From contig NC_134568.1 in the NCBI RefSeq assembly GCF_050947875.1, positions 200,747,043 to 200,811,042 on the forward strand: a stretch of DNA of 64,000 bases. The letters run 5' to 3'. Each line of letters begins with the position of its first letter. Position 1 is the first letter of the stretch. The position numbers and the translations under genes are program-made. The stretch comes from Dermacentor variabilis. Taxonomy: Eukaryota > Arthropoda > Arachnida > Ixodida > Ixodidae. Shown piece by piece: positions 23,163 through 33,758 of the stretch. Below the pieces are notes generated by a model. That model saw nothing but the letters and a program-made list of their open reading frames with translations. It ran no database searches and was not told the DNA's origin.

Positions 23163-25680
23163 TGGCATACATTATGCGTTTTCGATTCTAGTCATCGTCA
23201 TCCTTCATTATTACTTTTTCTATTTCTTTCACTGCTTAATAATGGTCACAGTAACTGATGAATCAAACTGGTTTCAGTGGATGTTTCTATGCTTCTTTGC
23301 CAATATGATTTCTTTTTTTTTTTTTTTGCCGTCTCTATCCGCCCTGACACTTCTGATCGCGCTGGCTCATCATATGCTGGACGTGGCACTCGCCATGCTC
23401 TTTTTTCTCATGACTCTAATAAAATATGCAGTTTTGTTGGCTCAATTACGCTGGTAATGTAATACGCTGCTCCTTTTATTCAATTATTAGATGTTCAGAC
23501 ACCTGTGAAAAAAAATGTCTGCATTATTGTTTCTTCTCTTATTTATTAGCTTTCCAGCCTAGCTGCGACCTGGTATTTATGTCTGTCTTTGGACTTTTAG
23601 TCAGTCTACTATCTCGTCTGTAACTGTGTCCTCCCTCTGTCTGATTTTCTCGTTCCTTTTAATGTCATGCAATGTTCCTTTCTGGCGTCCACAAAGGCTG
23701 TGGCAGAATAAGGCGCAGTATCAGTAAGCAGTCACCCTCTCGAAAACGCGCGCGTCAGTGTGTAGTACAACAGCTTTCTCCCCCTTCGCTTCGCATTGGA
23801 GGAAGTGCGAAATCGAGTATACGCGGCAGACTTCGCAGAACATAACAGCAGAGGAGGCGCCGCGTGGTGAGATATTAGCTTCTGCTCGGTGGGCTTGGTT
23901 GAGTTCGCTCTGCTGCGCGCTCCCGTACGCGAATATCTTGCTCTCCTTTCGGGGACCAGAGTGAAGAGGTGAGCCCACACGCGCGGCGTACCGCGCCAGC
24001 CTCTTGCGGGCCGGAAGGCGGCGGCAGCGGCGATACGCAAATGTTCCCTCGCTCCACGCTGCAGCCGTCGAAAAGTGTACTGCGGCGAAGTCTTCTGCAA
24101 CGAGACAATGATGCTCTCGCCAGAATGCTGGCGTACATACAATGAATGGAAAAAACATGTCGGGCGGCAGAAAACTCTTCATGCGGAAAACTAGCTTTCG
24201 GTGCTAGTGCAAGGGCGAGGCGCGCTCGAAGACCTCTCCGCGCGACAGCGCCTCCGCTACTTTTCAATGCCCCCCGCTCGAGTGTCGACAGCGGCACTCG
24301 ATCTGCCGCGGCCTCCTGCGCGCCCTTTTTGCGCAACCGTCGGGACCGCTGCATGCATGCAGGCTTTGTGCGACCGCCCCCGACCGCGCTCACATTGCAG
24401 CGAGTGCGGGATCCAAAGTCTCGCTTTCATCAGTTCGCAATTAAACCTGCGTGCTGAGACCAGCCGCGCATGCACCGTGTCTCCACGTTGCTGTTGACGC
24501 CTAATGACGCGGCTGTGTAATGACCACGCGTATACACGTTTCGTCGTAGTGAATCACAGGCACTGGGAGATGTGCGCAACGCCTGCGCAGCCCATTGCGC
24601 GCGCGTGTACGAGACGCGTGTAATATACAGCACCGCCTGTTTTCTGTTTGGTGATGCAGCTTTCAAACAGAGCACCGCAGGAGGGATAAATGACGCTCGT
24701 CTTTCACTCGCTTTAGCTAGTCCGCGGCCGCGAATATTCGTTTCTTTTAGCCCCCGACAACCCATTAAACACGAATGGCAGAAGAAATGTGGTGCCAGAA
24801 CCGACTCGACCAATAAGCAATAAAGAATGTCGCACGCGTCGTCTCGCTTTTATTTTCCTGCGATGATCTTCCTGCAAATAGTGTCTCCCTCAACCCGTGT
24901 TCTCCCGGCAATAAGGGCCGTTCATTATAGCAGCAACTGAGCTGGTCATCTGCGCCAGAATAGAAACGACCTCGAAAAATGCCGTACTTTTATTTCGTAG
25001 GAGGAGCAAGGAAAAAAAAAAAAACGTTGCAGTTTCTCCCGAAAGTTGAAGCATCGATTGCTTCAGCAAATTACTAGACAGCTATACGAAGTAAAGATAG
25101 TAGTGTTATCGGCCGTATAAACTTGTAAACATTCGCTTACTAATAAAGTTAACAAGCATGGTGCCACGCGCGCTGTACCAAACAGGAACAGATCTCACTC
25201 GATGACCGCGCACACTCGCTGTCAAAACGCTGGAGTGAGGAAGCGCGGCAGCAGCAGCGATCCAATTGACCTTCGTGCTGCATCTCGCTTCAACGTGAAC
25301 TAAGCGGCGAGAATAGAGTGCACGCAAAGCTATCAGCAGTCGGCGCACTTTGTCGACGTCGCAGATCACTTTCATAATAGGGCCCGCGCGGCCGCGCCAT
25401 ACGCAGCCGCTGCCAGAGTAGAACGTTTTTGCCAAATAAATCAGGAAGAGCAAAACACACTCATCCGGATTTGATTCATAAGCGGAAACGTCGGACAGAT
25501 TGGGATACGATTCTAGCGCCGCTTTCAGTACAAGCATCGTGTACGCTTCTCGCGCCGTTCGTAGAAGACGCAATGAGCTCTGGAAACGCTTACATGCCTT
25601 CTGAAGCTGGGGCCAAGCCTTAGTGTCGTCCACCCAGTAACAGTCTACGATTTCCGCCGAAGCAGAGGTTTGCTGAGCCG
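23163..25680. other. No recognised gene; CpG-rich 23730-24650
   Basis: About 2.5 kb. The first 500 bp are T-rich. A CpG-rich block at 23730-24650 has overlapping Arg/Ala/Ser-rich frames on both strands, up to 170 codons, with no motif I can name. A CpG-rich promoter is possible. A poly(A) run lies at 25012-25023. Confidence 0.35.
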
Positions 25681-25712
25681 ATGGATGGATGGATGGATGG
25701 ATGGATGGATGC
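25681..25712. repeat. (ATGG)8 microsatellite
   Basis: Eight perfect ATGG units occupy 25681-25712, continued imperfectly at both edges. Flanking sequence shows no gene. Confidence 0.9.
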
Positions 25713-26752
25713 TATGAGCGTCCCCATTGGAAAGGAGTGGTGGTTGCGCCACCAAGCTATTGTTAATATATTGCCTAGTCTCCTAGCTATGTTAAAAATA
25801 AAAAAGAAAGGAAAAAAAACAACAACGGTGAATTCCCATAACAACACTTTCTGAACCGCTATTGTAACGTTTGTTACTGCGCTCCTCTGAGGCAATCAGT
25901 GGACGCACCACCACGAGATCAAACATGGCGGTGCCCACGGGATCGCCGCGAAAAGGGTCTATAGAGAGGTATAAGGAAATGTAGGTCTCACGTCTTTAAA
26001 CAGAGTAGAAAGAAATTGTGGACAGATTTTATAGCTGTGATTTAATTTGCCGTGCTGGGTGGTCTCCTACGCGTATGCGCGCTTCCTATATGTGAGCTGT
26101 CGATCTATATATAATAGTCGCGTATTTAGCGCTGGTCAAAGTTCAATATGAGGCATCGAATGGCTTAATTATCCACATATTTACCAAGTGCCTCGCTATG
26201 GTTCTTACTAGATTTTATGGTGCAATATAAGTAAATAAGGGAACAAGTACCACAAATAGATGGAGTGGGTGTTGCAAGAGAGTGAGGAGGGGCCTGCATT
26301 GAATAGCATAGGCCAGCATAATTCCACGGCATTGAGATCTCTGAACGAGAACCGTATGTGCGTGTGCGTAGGTGCCTGCCTGCGTGCGTGCGTGCGTGCT
26401 TGCTAGCAGCCAAATTTATGCATACTGCCGCGGTTAAGAAATAACATACCTGACACGAAAGTTGGACAGCGACAGCTATGAAAGCCGTTTTCATGTCGTC
26501 CGTCGGAACTAAATAATGTTTTATTTGCCAAGAAAGATAACTTCATTGACCAACGAGTCAATCTTTCCCATTAACCGTGAGGGTGTTCTTCACAGGACAA
26601 ACCGCACCCGAAAGGGTGCAAGGATATTTTACTTTGTGACTGTGATTAGCAAAGCCGGCAGTCAGCAAACTCTTCTACAAGTAGTGGCCTATTTAACGAG
26701 CTTCCTTTGCGTGACAAGACATGAGGGAACAGGCGCCCGTTTACAGTGGGTG
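25713..26752. other. No recognisable gene
   Basis: Short frames only. A small GCGT-type repeat lies at about 26372-26402. This is the target region of the mini LTR element that follows. Confidence 0.4.
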
Positions 26753-26757
26753 GCTGC

Positions 26758-26936
26758 TGTATCATGTAGATAAGCCGAAATGATACGTGCCTGCGTGTAG
26801 CATCTTCGGCGCATGCTCGCCACTTGTGTGCCCTTTCTTGTACTGGGTATAAAACGAGCACGAATAAATGCTGGGGTGTCTTCGTTTGCCGAGAACTGGT
26901 CCAGGCTGTTACTCTGTCGACACTACAAACGATACA
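26758..26936 (+). repeat. 5' LTR of mini element (179 bp)
   Basis: It begins TGTATC and ends GATACA, a perfect 6-bp inverted repeat. A TATAAAA box lies at 26848-26854 and AATAAA at 26863-26868, so transcription would start near 26880 and the same signal in the 3' LTR would direct polyadenylation. Confidence 0.93.
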
Positions 26937-27802
26937 TGGTGTCAGAAGTGGGATTCGAACCCACGCCCACATGCGTGGACCAGTCTGTTTTTGACGCGTT
27001 ATCCAACTTTCCGGAGGTGGAACTTCTAAGTGATACAACGACGGCCACAGTTGTGAAAAAGCTCAGCGCAGTGTTTGCACGGTATGGAATACCTATTGAA
27101 GTGTGCACAGACAATGGTCCGCAGTTTGCGAGTCATGAGTTTTCACTGTTTGCCAAGAAGTACGATTTTAAACACATTACGTCCAGCCCGCGGTTTCCTC
27201 GCTCGAATGGCCTCGCAGAAAAAGGCGTTCAAATAGTAAAGCGAATTTTAAAGAAGACGTCGGAGATGAACGATGATTTGTGGCTTGGATTACTCGCTTA
27301 CAGGAGCAGTCCGCTAGAAGACGGTCAGTCACCTGGAGAGTTGCTTCAGGGCAGACGACTTCGCACAACTCTCCCAGACTTCAACGAAGCTCACAGACAG
27401 TCGGTAAAGAAACATGAACAGTACCGAACCCCAAGACGCAGTCTGGCACCACTACAAAAAGGCCAGGTCGTCAGAGTACGAGGAGACTCGTGGTCGCCGA
27501 AAGCAAAGATTCTTAATGCAACTGCCCAACCAAGGTCGTACCAGGTCGCCACCGAAGACGGCGTCGTTTTGCGACGCAACCGACAACACCTCATGGCTAC
27601 GGCTAAGCCTTTCAGCATTGCGCCTAGTGATGACGACATACCAGACGACAGCCACGAGAACAGGTCCCCTTGCCAGGTCCAACCAAACAACGAAAGTGCT
27701 CCCGCCATTACGCCACCGACACGAGAACCAAGAAGATCCCAGCGCGAAAGAAGACAACCACAGCGGTTGAGATATGACGACAATTTCGTGCAAGTTCCGT
27801 GA
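26936..27802 (+). CDS. Truncated Gypsy-type integrase, 288 codons
   Basis: The first ATG after the predicted transcript start uses the last LTR base and the first two bases of the primer site. The first 16 codons are therefore primer-site sequence, and the integrase part begins near residue 17. The DDE core is present: a probable first Asp in FDALSNFPEV, a second in CTDNGPQF, and Glu in NGLAEK, with 35 residues between the last two as in D,D(35)E enzymes. A GPY/F-like C-terminal domain with QPRSYQVATEDG and RRNRQHL follows, then a Ser/Arg/Pro-rich tail. The N-terminal HHCC zinc domain is missing, so activity is doubtful. There are no stops or frameshifts. Confidence 0.85.
   Translation: MVSEVGFEPTPTCVDQSVFDALSNFPEVELLSDTTTATVVKKLSAVFARYGIPIEVCTDNGPQFASHEFSLFAKKYDFKHITSSPRFPRSNGLAEKGVQIVKRILKKTSEMNDDLWLGLLAYRSSPLEDGQSPGELLQGRRLRTTLPDFNEAHRQSVKKHEQYRTPRRSLAPLQKGQVVRVRGDSWSPKAKILNATAQPRSYQVATEDGVVLRRNRQHLMATAKPFSIAPSDDDIPDDSHENRSPCQVQPNNESAPAITPPTREPRRSQRERRQPQRLRYDDNFVQVP
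26937..26983 (+). promoter_or_regulatory. Primer-binding site extended to a half tRNA-Leu
   Basis: The site starts TGGTGTCAGAAGTGGGAT directly after the LTR, the complement of a tRNA-Leu 3' end. The complementarity seems to continue well past 18 nt. Read on the minus strand the 47 nt give, in order, an anticodon-stem strand CTGG, a variable arm CCAC-GCAT-GTGG, a T arm GTGGG-TTCGAAT-CCCAC, an acceptor strand TTCTGACA and CCA. A long variable arm is typical of tRNA-Leu or tRNA-Ser. Identity with tRNA-Leu is from memory. Confidence 0.8.
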
Positions 27803-27902
27803 GCTCTAAACCTTCTGAACTGCGTACGCAAACTTTAATCGGTGATGGTGCTGTGTATTCTTCTGAGCGCATTTGTTCGTTAAAATTGTTTATTTTCCTT
27901 CC

Positions 27903-27914
27903 AAGAAAGGAAGA
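27903..27914 (+). promoter_or_regulatory. Polypurine tract of mini element
   Basis: AAGAAAGGAAGA ends exactly at the 3' LTR start, the expected site for plus-strand priming. Confidence 0.85.
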
Positions 27915-28093
27915 TGTATCAGGTAGATAAGCCGAAATGATACGTGCGTGCGTGTAGCATCTTCGGCGCATGCTCGCCACTTGTGTGCCCTTTCCTGTAC
28001 TGGGTATAAAACGAGCACGAATAAATGCTGGGGTGTCTTCGTTTGCTGAGAACTGGTCCAGGCTGTTACTCTGCCGACACTACAAACGATACA
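27915..28093 (+). repeat. 3' LTR of mini element (179 bp)
   Basis: Same length as the 5' LTR with five substitutions and no indels. The TATA box is at 28005-28011 and AATAAA at 28020-28025. The GCTGC repeat of the target follows at 28094. Confidence 0.93.
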
Positions 28094-28159
28094 GCTGCGG
28101 CAGGAAACGTTCCCCAGGAATACTTCTTTCCGCCGGGATAGCAGTACAAAGAAATATGT

Positions 28160-28385
28160 TCCGGGGTTTTCTGTGCCGAAACCACAATCTTCCTGATCAT
28201 GAGGCACGCCGTAATGGGCGACTTCATATTAATTTTTACTGCCTGGAGTTCTGTAAAATGCATATGAATATAGCTACACGAACATTTTTGTATTCTACCC
28301 TCATCGATATGCGGCCACCACGCGGGGATCATACCCGCAACGTTGAGCTCATCAGCGCGGCGCCAGAACTGCTCGGATGGCGCAG
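28160..28385 (-). mobile_element. Diverged tRNA-derived SINE, minus strand
   Basis: Minus-strand blocks TACGGCGTGCCTCATGATCA and TTCGGCACAGAAAACCCCGG match the SINE 3' body. The tRNA-like head is strongly decayed, with a B-box-like GGTATGATCCCC. It is the oldest-looking of the five copies. Confidence 0.65.
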
Positions 28386-29985
28386 CAGGCAGGATAGCAG
28401 GACATCACTTGTGAAATGCTTGAGGCGAGCGTGAGCACAACTTCCCAACAGCCATACTCATCCTTCCTGACACCCTTTGTAGGCAACTGCCCGACAGATG
28501 TGGAGATGTTAGCACCGTGTTCCCCTTCTTTAAAGAAAGTCACGGTTGATCCTGCAGCCACCAGATCCTCTCGTGTAACAACTGTATCAGCCCGGCGCCG
28601 TCCCTCACCACAGATAAAAGCGGTGGTCGAGCACACAGGCGGTTGTATTGGAGCAGGTGTGCGACCTGCACTTTTAGACTGGTGACCACATACCAAAAAA
28701 AGACCGCGTGCACGTCCTGGAGGCCTTCCCAGTAAATCTCGCCAGCTGATAGGTCACCGCAACGCGCGGAACCCTATTTAACACGACTAAGGCTTTTTGT
28801 TAGAGACGCCCCTGAAGTCACAACCATGTATGTATTTTAAATATGTTGTGGTTGTTTTTCTATTAGAGAAGCCCAGTTTTGGAGACCTCAAATTACAACT
28901 TCGACGCAGCCCATTTCATACCGACATATAACATCGATTGAGACATGTCTACAGCGCGACCTGTCGCATTCTGTTATGCGGGTGCTTGCATGGCTGGTCT
29001 GGAATCTCCGCGCGGAATCCAGTCCGGTCGTGGTTCTCGTTCAGAAAACTCAATGCAAGGGAATTGTGCTGGCCTGTGCAAATTAGGATGTTCAATGCAA
29101 GCTCCGCCCTTGCGATGAGTGACCTGACGAAAAGAAGGATGCGCAAGCCTGAAGACGCTGCGGTGCACCTTCCTCGATCTTTGGCGTCAGTTTCGTTTGG
29201 TAAAATGAAAGATGAATTAAACTTCGCTCTTAATCGCAGTGCCTTACATTCGAACCACCGGCAAGGTTCCGTGATACCATAAAATATGGGTTTGGTTGTA
29301 GCCTGTCTTTCTGTGCGACGTATCGAAGTACCCTGTGCCAAAGCAACGCAAACAAAAGCGTATCGGCCGCGCCCTTAATCGCCTATAGTGCACTCTGAAG
29401 CGTCTAACTGGCCCAGAGTATTAAGCTGATGGCTGACGTGCTGAAGTCGCACCACGTCGCCAACTGTGACGGCCCTCGTCGCGTGGTAATACCACCAACT
29501 TGCATTTTTTTTCGTGGAAGCGCAACGTGTTCAACCTGGACAGCTGCTCTTATAGCGCACTCAGTACGTTACTAAAGTGTACATACTACAGCTGATGCTA
29601 TAGGTGTCCGTACGGTGTGTTTCTAGGCCGCGACATTAAGCATGTTAATGCATAAAACACGTAACGTGTCCTAGGAGGAAGGGGCATGTAAATGGTTTGC
29701 GAGTAAATTGTGGATATCTTCACACAGTTATGACTGGGTGTATAGAAATTAAATTAGTGCTTCAGTACTCCCTACGGCCTGCAGACTGCGGGACAGACGG
29801 TTTTATTGTTTTGCGAGAAACTATATCGGTAATTTCTTTTGCTTATTTCCCTCTCTCTTCACTTGTTCGGAGACATGAAATATCAATTCTTTACTAGGTA
29901 AGGTCCGTTTCCTTGCTAGACTGTCGAATCGCCATAAACTGCCAACCAACTTGTGCTGGCTATAATGTCGAAGGTTCCAGAACGA
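28386..29985. other. No assigned gene; one stretch open on both strands
   Basis: At 28416-28685 the plus strand is open for 89 codons and the minus strand for 114 codons (28352-28696). The minus-strand product has a TREDLVAAGSTVTFFKEG segment that could be an exon or an unknown TE protein. I cannot decide. The rest shows nothing recognisable. Confidence 0.3.
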
Positions 29986-30019
29986 AGTTAGGCTCTTAGA
30001 GAAACGGCTCGGTGCTATT

Positions 30020-31450
30020 CATTTTTATGCTCGAAGTATCTAGCACAAGGGTGACCATCTGAACTTATCTGAAAACATAAATTAGATTTTTTTGGTGTTT
30101 ACAGAAACATGGCTAACGTCACATGACGATCATTCTCACTTTGACAATTGTAATGGATTATTAAGGCCTCACTGCAGGGTGGTGGTATTGCGGCGTATGT
30201 AAATAAATTGTACAAACATTTCGTCATAGATGAATGAGTTGTAGATTCTAATGTGGAATGCGTTAATGTATGTATTAAAAATGTAGTTGTTGCAATATAC
30301 AGACCTCTCTCCGGCAACAAAGGGCACTTCATCGACTTTCTAGAAAATTTTCGGGTGTATTTGACCTCTACCGGATACGCATTTATTGTTATGGGTGACA
30401 TAAATATTAACTTTGTCGTCGAAAGATTTATCTTAGTGGCTATAGTGCTGGGCTGCTAAGCACGAGGTCGCGGGATCGAATCCCGGCCACGGCGGCCGCA
30501 TTTCACTGGAGGCGAAATGCGAAAACACCCGTGTACTTAAATTTAGGTGCACGTTAAAGAACCCCAGGTGGTCGAAATTTCCAGAGTCCTCCACTATAGC
30601 GTGCCTCATAATCAGAAAGTGGTTTTGGCACGTAAATCTCCATAATATATTATTTTTTAAACATGTGTACTGTTGAATGCTTTGTCTGCTGGAATTGTAC
30701 ATCTTTACCTACGAGAGTAACTGTTGAAACAAATATTCCACTAGATGTATGTATTACAAATCTGGTTTCCAATAACATTCTCTCTGGTGCCCTCTCTTAT
30801 GACATCAGCGATCATTTACCTATTTTTTTGCTTCCTGCCTGTCATGCATGACATAGAAATGAGGGTCCCAAGGCTATATGCAGAGTAATTAATGCTAACA
30901 AGATGAGTACCTTGAAAATATTAGCTGAAAGTACACATTGGGGTAATGTGCACGATACAACGAACGTAAACAAAGCATATTCTGCATTTATTAAACAGTT
31001 TCTTGAGTGCTACAACAATGGCTTTCCACTAAAAGGAATTAAAACTTGCAAAAAGTTTGAAAAGCCTTGGATGACTGCTAATATCGTCATTGAATTTAGA
31101 GGATACAGAAATAAGCTCAAGCAGGGCATAAAAATAGATAAATCTGCTTATTGCATTGATTGATTTACAAAAATAGTCTGACAGTAGAAAAGTTTGGCTT
31201 GAAATTACCTCTTTAACTAATAAATGCAATTCAGACTCGCGTCTTGGTATTATGACAGACAGTGGTGAACTTACAGGCTCTGATCTCGCTACCACTCTCA
31301 CTGATACTTTTTCGTTAGTGTGGCAGATTCTAAATCTATGTCACTGACCACATTAGTGCCGGACACACTTTCTAATCTAATAACTCCTTTACTAAATTAG
31401 AGTGCGGTTATGTCAACTACTCCTCCTGACATAGCTTCATTAATTGATGA
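30020..31450 (+). pseudogene. CR1-like endonuclease and linker
   Basis: Apurinic-like endonuclease motifs are readable through frameshifts: an ARS(I/L) start, a TETWL-like motif near 30110, IYRPLSGNKGHF (30298), GDININF (30396), PTRVT (30710) and ISDHLP (30808), which carries the catalytic Ser-Asp-His. The linker has a KPWMT motif and ends in Thr-Pro-Pro-Asp-Ile-Ala-Ser-Leu-Ile-Asp at the Gypsy insertion. A SINE interrupts it between GDININF and PTRVT. Several stops make it non-functional. Confidence 0.8.
30422..30657 (+). mobile_element. Full-length tRNA-derived SINE inside CR1-like LINE
   Basis: The head has CTTAGTGGCTATAGTG and B box GGGATCGAATCCC, followed by the full body CACGTTAAAGAACCCCAGG, CTCCACTATAGCGTGCCTC and TTTTGGCACGTAAATC. 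It is the best-preserved SINE copy in the window. I could not define a clear TSD. Confidence 0.88.
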
Positions 31451-31847
31451 TGTCACGTAGTAGTGAGAGTGAATAATACAGGGGTAAAACTGTGAATAAC
31501 GAAATTAACTTTTTATTCGGCAAACATGTGCCCACAAAAGCAAGTTACACGAAACACAGCAATAGCGGCGAAAATCTGATCAATGGTTCAAGCGCGTCGG
31601 CTTTTATACGTCAGTCACCGAAGGTTCCAGAGTAATCGCTGGTGCCCGCATGTCTTCCAGAAAGTTCTATACCGTTCGCGTTGCGCATACATGCAATCAG
31701 ATTACACAAGGTTCGGGGACGACATACAGCGGATGGAACCATCGATAACTTTCCAGAAACTTCCGATACATGCAGGCGCGTCCTGCGCTGAGGGATAACA
31801 TGTTAGACGATCAAACGCAGTCACCCGATAAACAAGTACACGTGTCA
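31451..31847 (-). repeat. 3' LTR of Gypsy element
   Basis: On the plus strand it runs from TGTCACGTAG to CACGTGTCA. A minus-strand TATAAAA lies at 31601-31607. It lacks a 17-20 bp stretch (near CGGTCGGCGATCGTC) present in the other LTR and differs at many sites, so the insertion is not recent. Confidence 0.9.
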
Positions 31848-31860
31848 ATACCCCCCTCTT
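31848..31860 (-). promoter_or_regulatory. Polypurine tract of Gypsy element
   Basis: The minus strand reads AAGAGGGGGGTAT directly before the 3' LTR. Confidence 0.8.
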
Positions 31861-31984
31861 AAAAAGCATCGTCCCGATGCTGTAAACATAAAAGGATAGC
31901 GAAAAACAACAGTACACTTATTTAAAAAATAACAAAACAAAGGCCAAGGAAAGTCAGAAGTTCAGCAATGCGAAGTCCTAAAAT

Positions 31985-33300
31985 TTGTTAGCGCTGGTAG
32001 AAGGGCTTAAGTTGCACAACATGGACTACTTCCGGTCGTGAGCGGCGGCGCTGTGATTGAGAAATGCCGTCTAGCAAGACTCATAGTCCAGTGCGCCAAT
32101 GCGTCGGATGATTTTGCAGGGTCTGGAATAACGGCGCAAAAGCTTCTCGTTAAGTCCTCGTCGGCGTATTGGGGTCCAAACTCAAACACGGTCGCCAGGC
32201 TCGTATTCCACGTATTGTCGTCGAAGATTGTAGTGTCGGCTTTCGGTCCTCTGCTGGTTATTTATCCCCAGGCGGGCGAGCTGTCGTGCTCCTTCGGCGC
32301 GTTGGAGCTAGGTGGCGACGTCAAGATTCTCTTCGTACAAGGAATGTAATGCAAAAGGATAGAAAGTTGGGTGAGTTGGTCGGTAATATGATCTTGCGTA
32401 GCGCTCGTCCTCTCTGCTTCTAGTCTCTGTCTTTGTCACTTCGCTCTACAATTCAAGATTCTCTTCGTCGGGGACGTGGGGCCGCATGGCGTCGAATGCC
32501 GTCGTCGGGTTCCTGCCGTAAAACAGCTCGAGCGGCGGGATCTGTGTTATTTCTTGCCCCACTGTGTTGTAAGCTAAGGTCCCGTAAGGCAGGACGGCAT
32601 CCCAGGTCTTGTGTGCGACGCGGACGTACATTGCTAGCATGTCGGCGGGGGGCTTATTCAGGCGCTTTGTAAGGCCATTCGTCTGCGGGTAGTAGGCAGT
32701 TGTCCTCCTGTGGCCTGCCTGACTGTATTGTAGAGTGGCTTGGGTGAGCTCTGCCGTAAAGGCCGTTCCTTTGTCGGTGATGAGGACTTCTGGGGCGCCA
32801 TGCCGCAGCAGGATGTTCTCGACAAAGAATTTCCCCACTTCTGATGCACTACCTTTCGGCAAAACTTTCGTTTCAGCGAAGCAGGTGAGGCAGTCCGTTG
32901 CCACGCCAATCCACTTTTTTTCCAGATGTTGACATTGGAAAGGGTCCTAACAAATACATCCCGATCTGCTGAAACGGTCGGCAAGGCGGCTCGATCGGCT
33001 GTAGTAATCCCGCTGGCCTCGTTGACGGTGTGTTGCGTCGTTGGTAGTCACGGCAAGTCTTGACGTAACGGGCGACGTCGGCGGTCAGGCGCGGCCAGTA
33101 TTATTTCTCTTGTACTCTAGCGAGCATGCGGGAAAACCCGAAATGCCCGGCTGTCTTATCATCGTGCAGGGTGTGCAGGACTTAGGATAGGAGTGCTGTG
33201 GACTCAATGAGAAGTTAGTTTGCGCAGGCTGTCGAAAAGTTCTTCACCAGGACGTCATTTCGTAATGAAAACGAAGGCAATCTGCGCCTAAATACTCTCG
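31985..33300 (-). pseudogene. Gypsy integrase, inactivated
   Basis: Reading on the minus strand: an N-terminal HHCC-type region near 33050-33180 with His-Asp-Asp, Gly-His-Phe-Gly and Thr-Cys-Arg-Asp-Tyr, where the last Cys of the zinc site is Tyr; a stop; then the core with ATDCLTCFAETK (first Asp), VLITDKGTAFTAE (second Asp) and QTNGLTKRLNK, where the catalytic Glu of the usual NGLTERLNK is Lys. The frame is open at 32446-32904. A C-terminal end reading VVHVVQLKPFYQR stops near 31988. Two essential residues are lost, so it cannot be active. Confidence 0.88.
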
Positions 33301-33399
33301 GGACAAGGACGGCCTTGGCTTGCAATTACTCAGGAAGGCTTCTGAGCTCCGGGTCCGCTCGCTGCTGCTCAGCAAAGTCGTCTGCACTTATGGCATACC

Positions 33400-33603
33400 T
33401 AAAAAGGCATCTTCGTCTTCGTCATCTTAGGGCGGCGGGTCCACGAGAGCGCAGACAGGCAGTCGGCATCAGAGTGCTTTCGTCTGGACTTCTAGATTAC
33501 AGTCATGTCGTATTCTTGCAGTCTGAGACTCCACCGCACCAGGCGCGCTGAAGGGTCCTTTAAATTTATTAGCCAGAACAGTGCGTGATGGTCGCTGACG
33601 ACA
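33400..33603 (-). pseudogene. Gypsy RNase H, distal part
   Basis: Continues the RNase H sequence interrupted by the LINE: minus-strand residues around Ser-Asp-His-His-Ala-Leu-Phe-Trp-Leu and a Leu-Arg-Leu-Gln-Glu-Tyr stretch can be read at 33480-33600. The LINE TSD (TTGAACGACC) is its last sequence at 33604-33613. Confidence 0.7.
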
Positions 33604-33758
33604 TTGAACGACCGACTGTGCTCGGTTGCTGGTTTTCTTCTGGTGCTGCAGTTTTTCTCTATTTACCTTATTTTCGTGCATCAGTAACAGGCAACGACGT
33701 TTGTGCTGAACCCTGAAGTCTTTTACTCTGCTCGGAGATCTTCCCCGCGGAGCTTGCC

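Larger units (their letters stand above)
26758..28093 (+). mobile_element. Mini LTR retrotransposon keeping only integrase
   Basis: Two 179-bp LTRs bound a 978-bp interior, with a 5-bp TSD (GCTGC) at 26753-26757 and 28094-28098. The interior has a primer site, one open frame for the catalytic and C-terminal parts of a Gypsy-type integrase, and a polypurine tract. gag, protease, reverse transcriptase and RNase H are absent. The TSD shows that the deletion already existed when this copy inserted, so the short form moved, presumably with enzymes from a full-length relative. LTR identity is about 97% (5 differences in 179). Confidence 0.92.

Noticed and set aside
23721..24813. Overlapping frames of 100-170 codons as a host gene
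   Set aside because: Same reason: CpG-rich sequence with open frames on both strands and no conserved motif.
26937..26983. Partial tRNA-Leu gene on the minus strand
   Set aside because: It lies exactly at the 5' LTR edge where a primer-binding site belongs, and lacks a 5' half and promoter.
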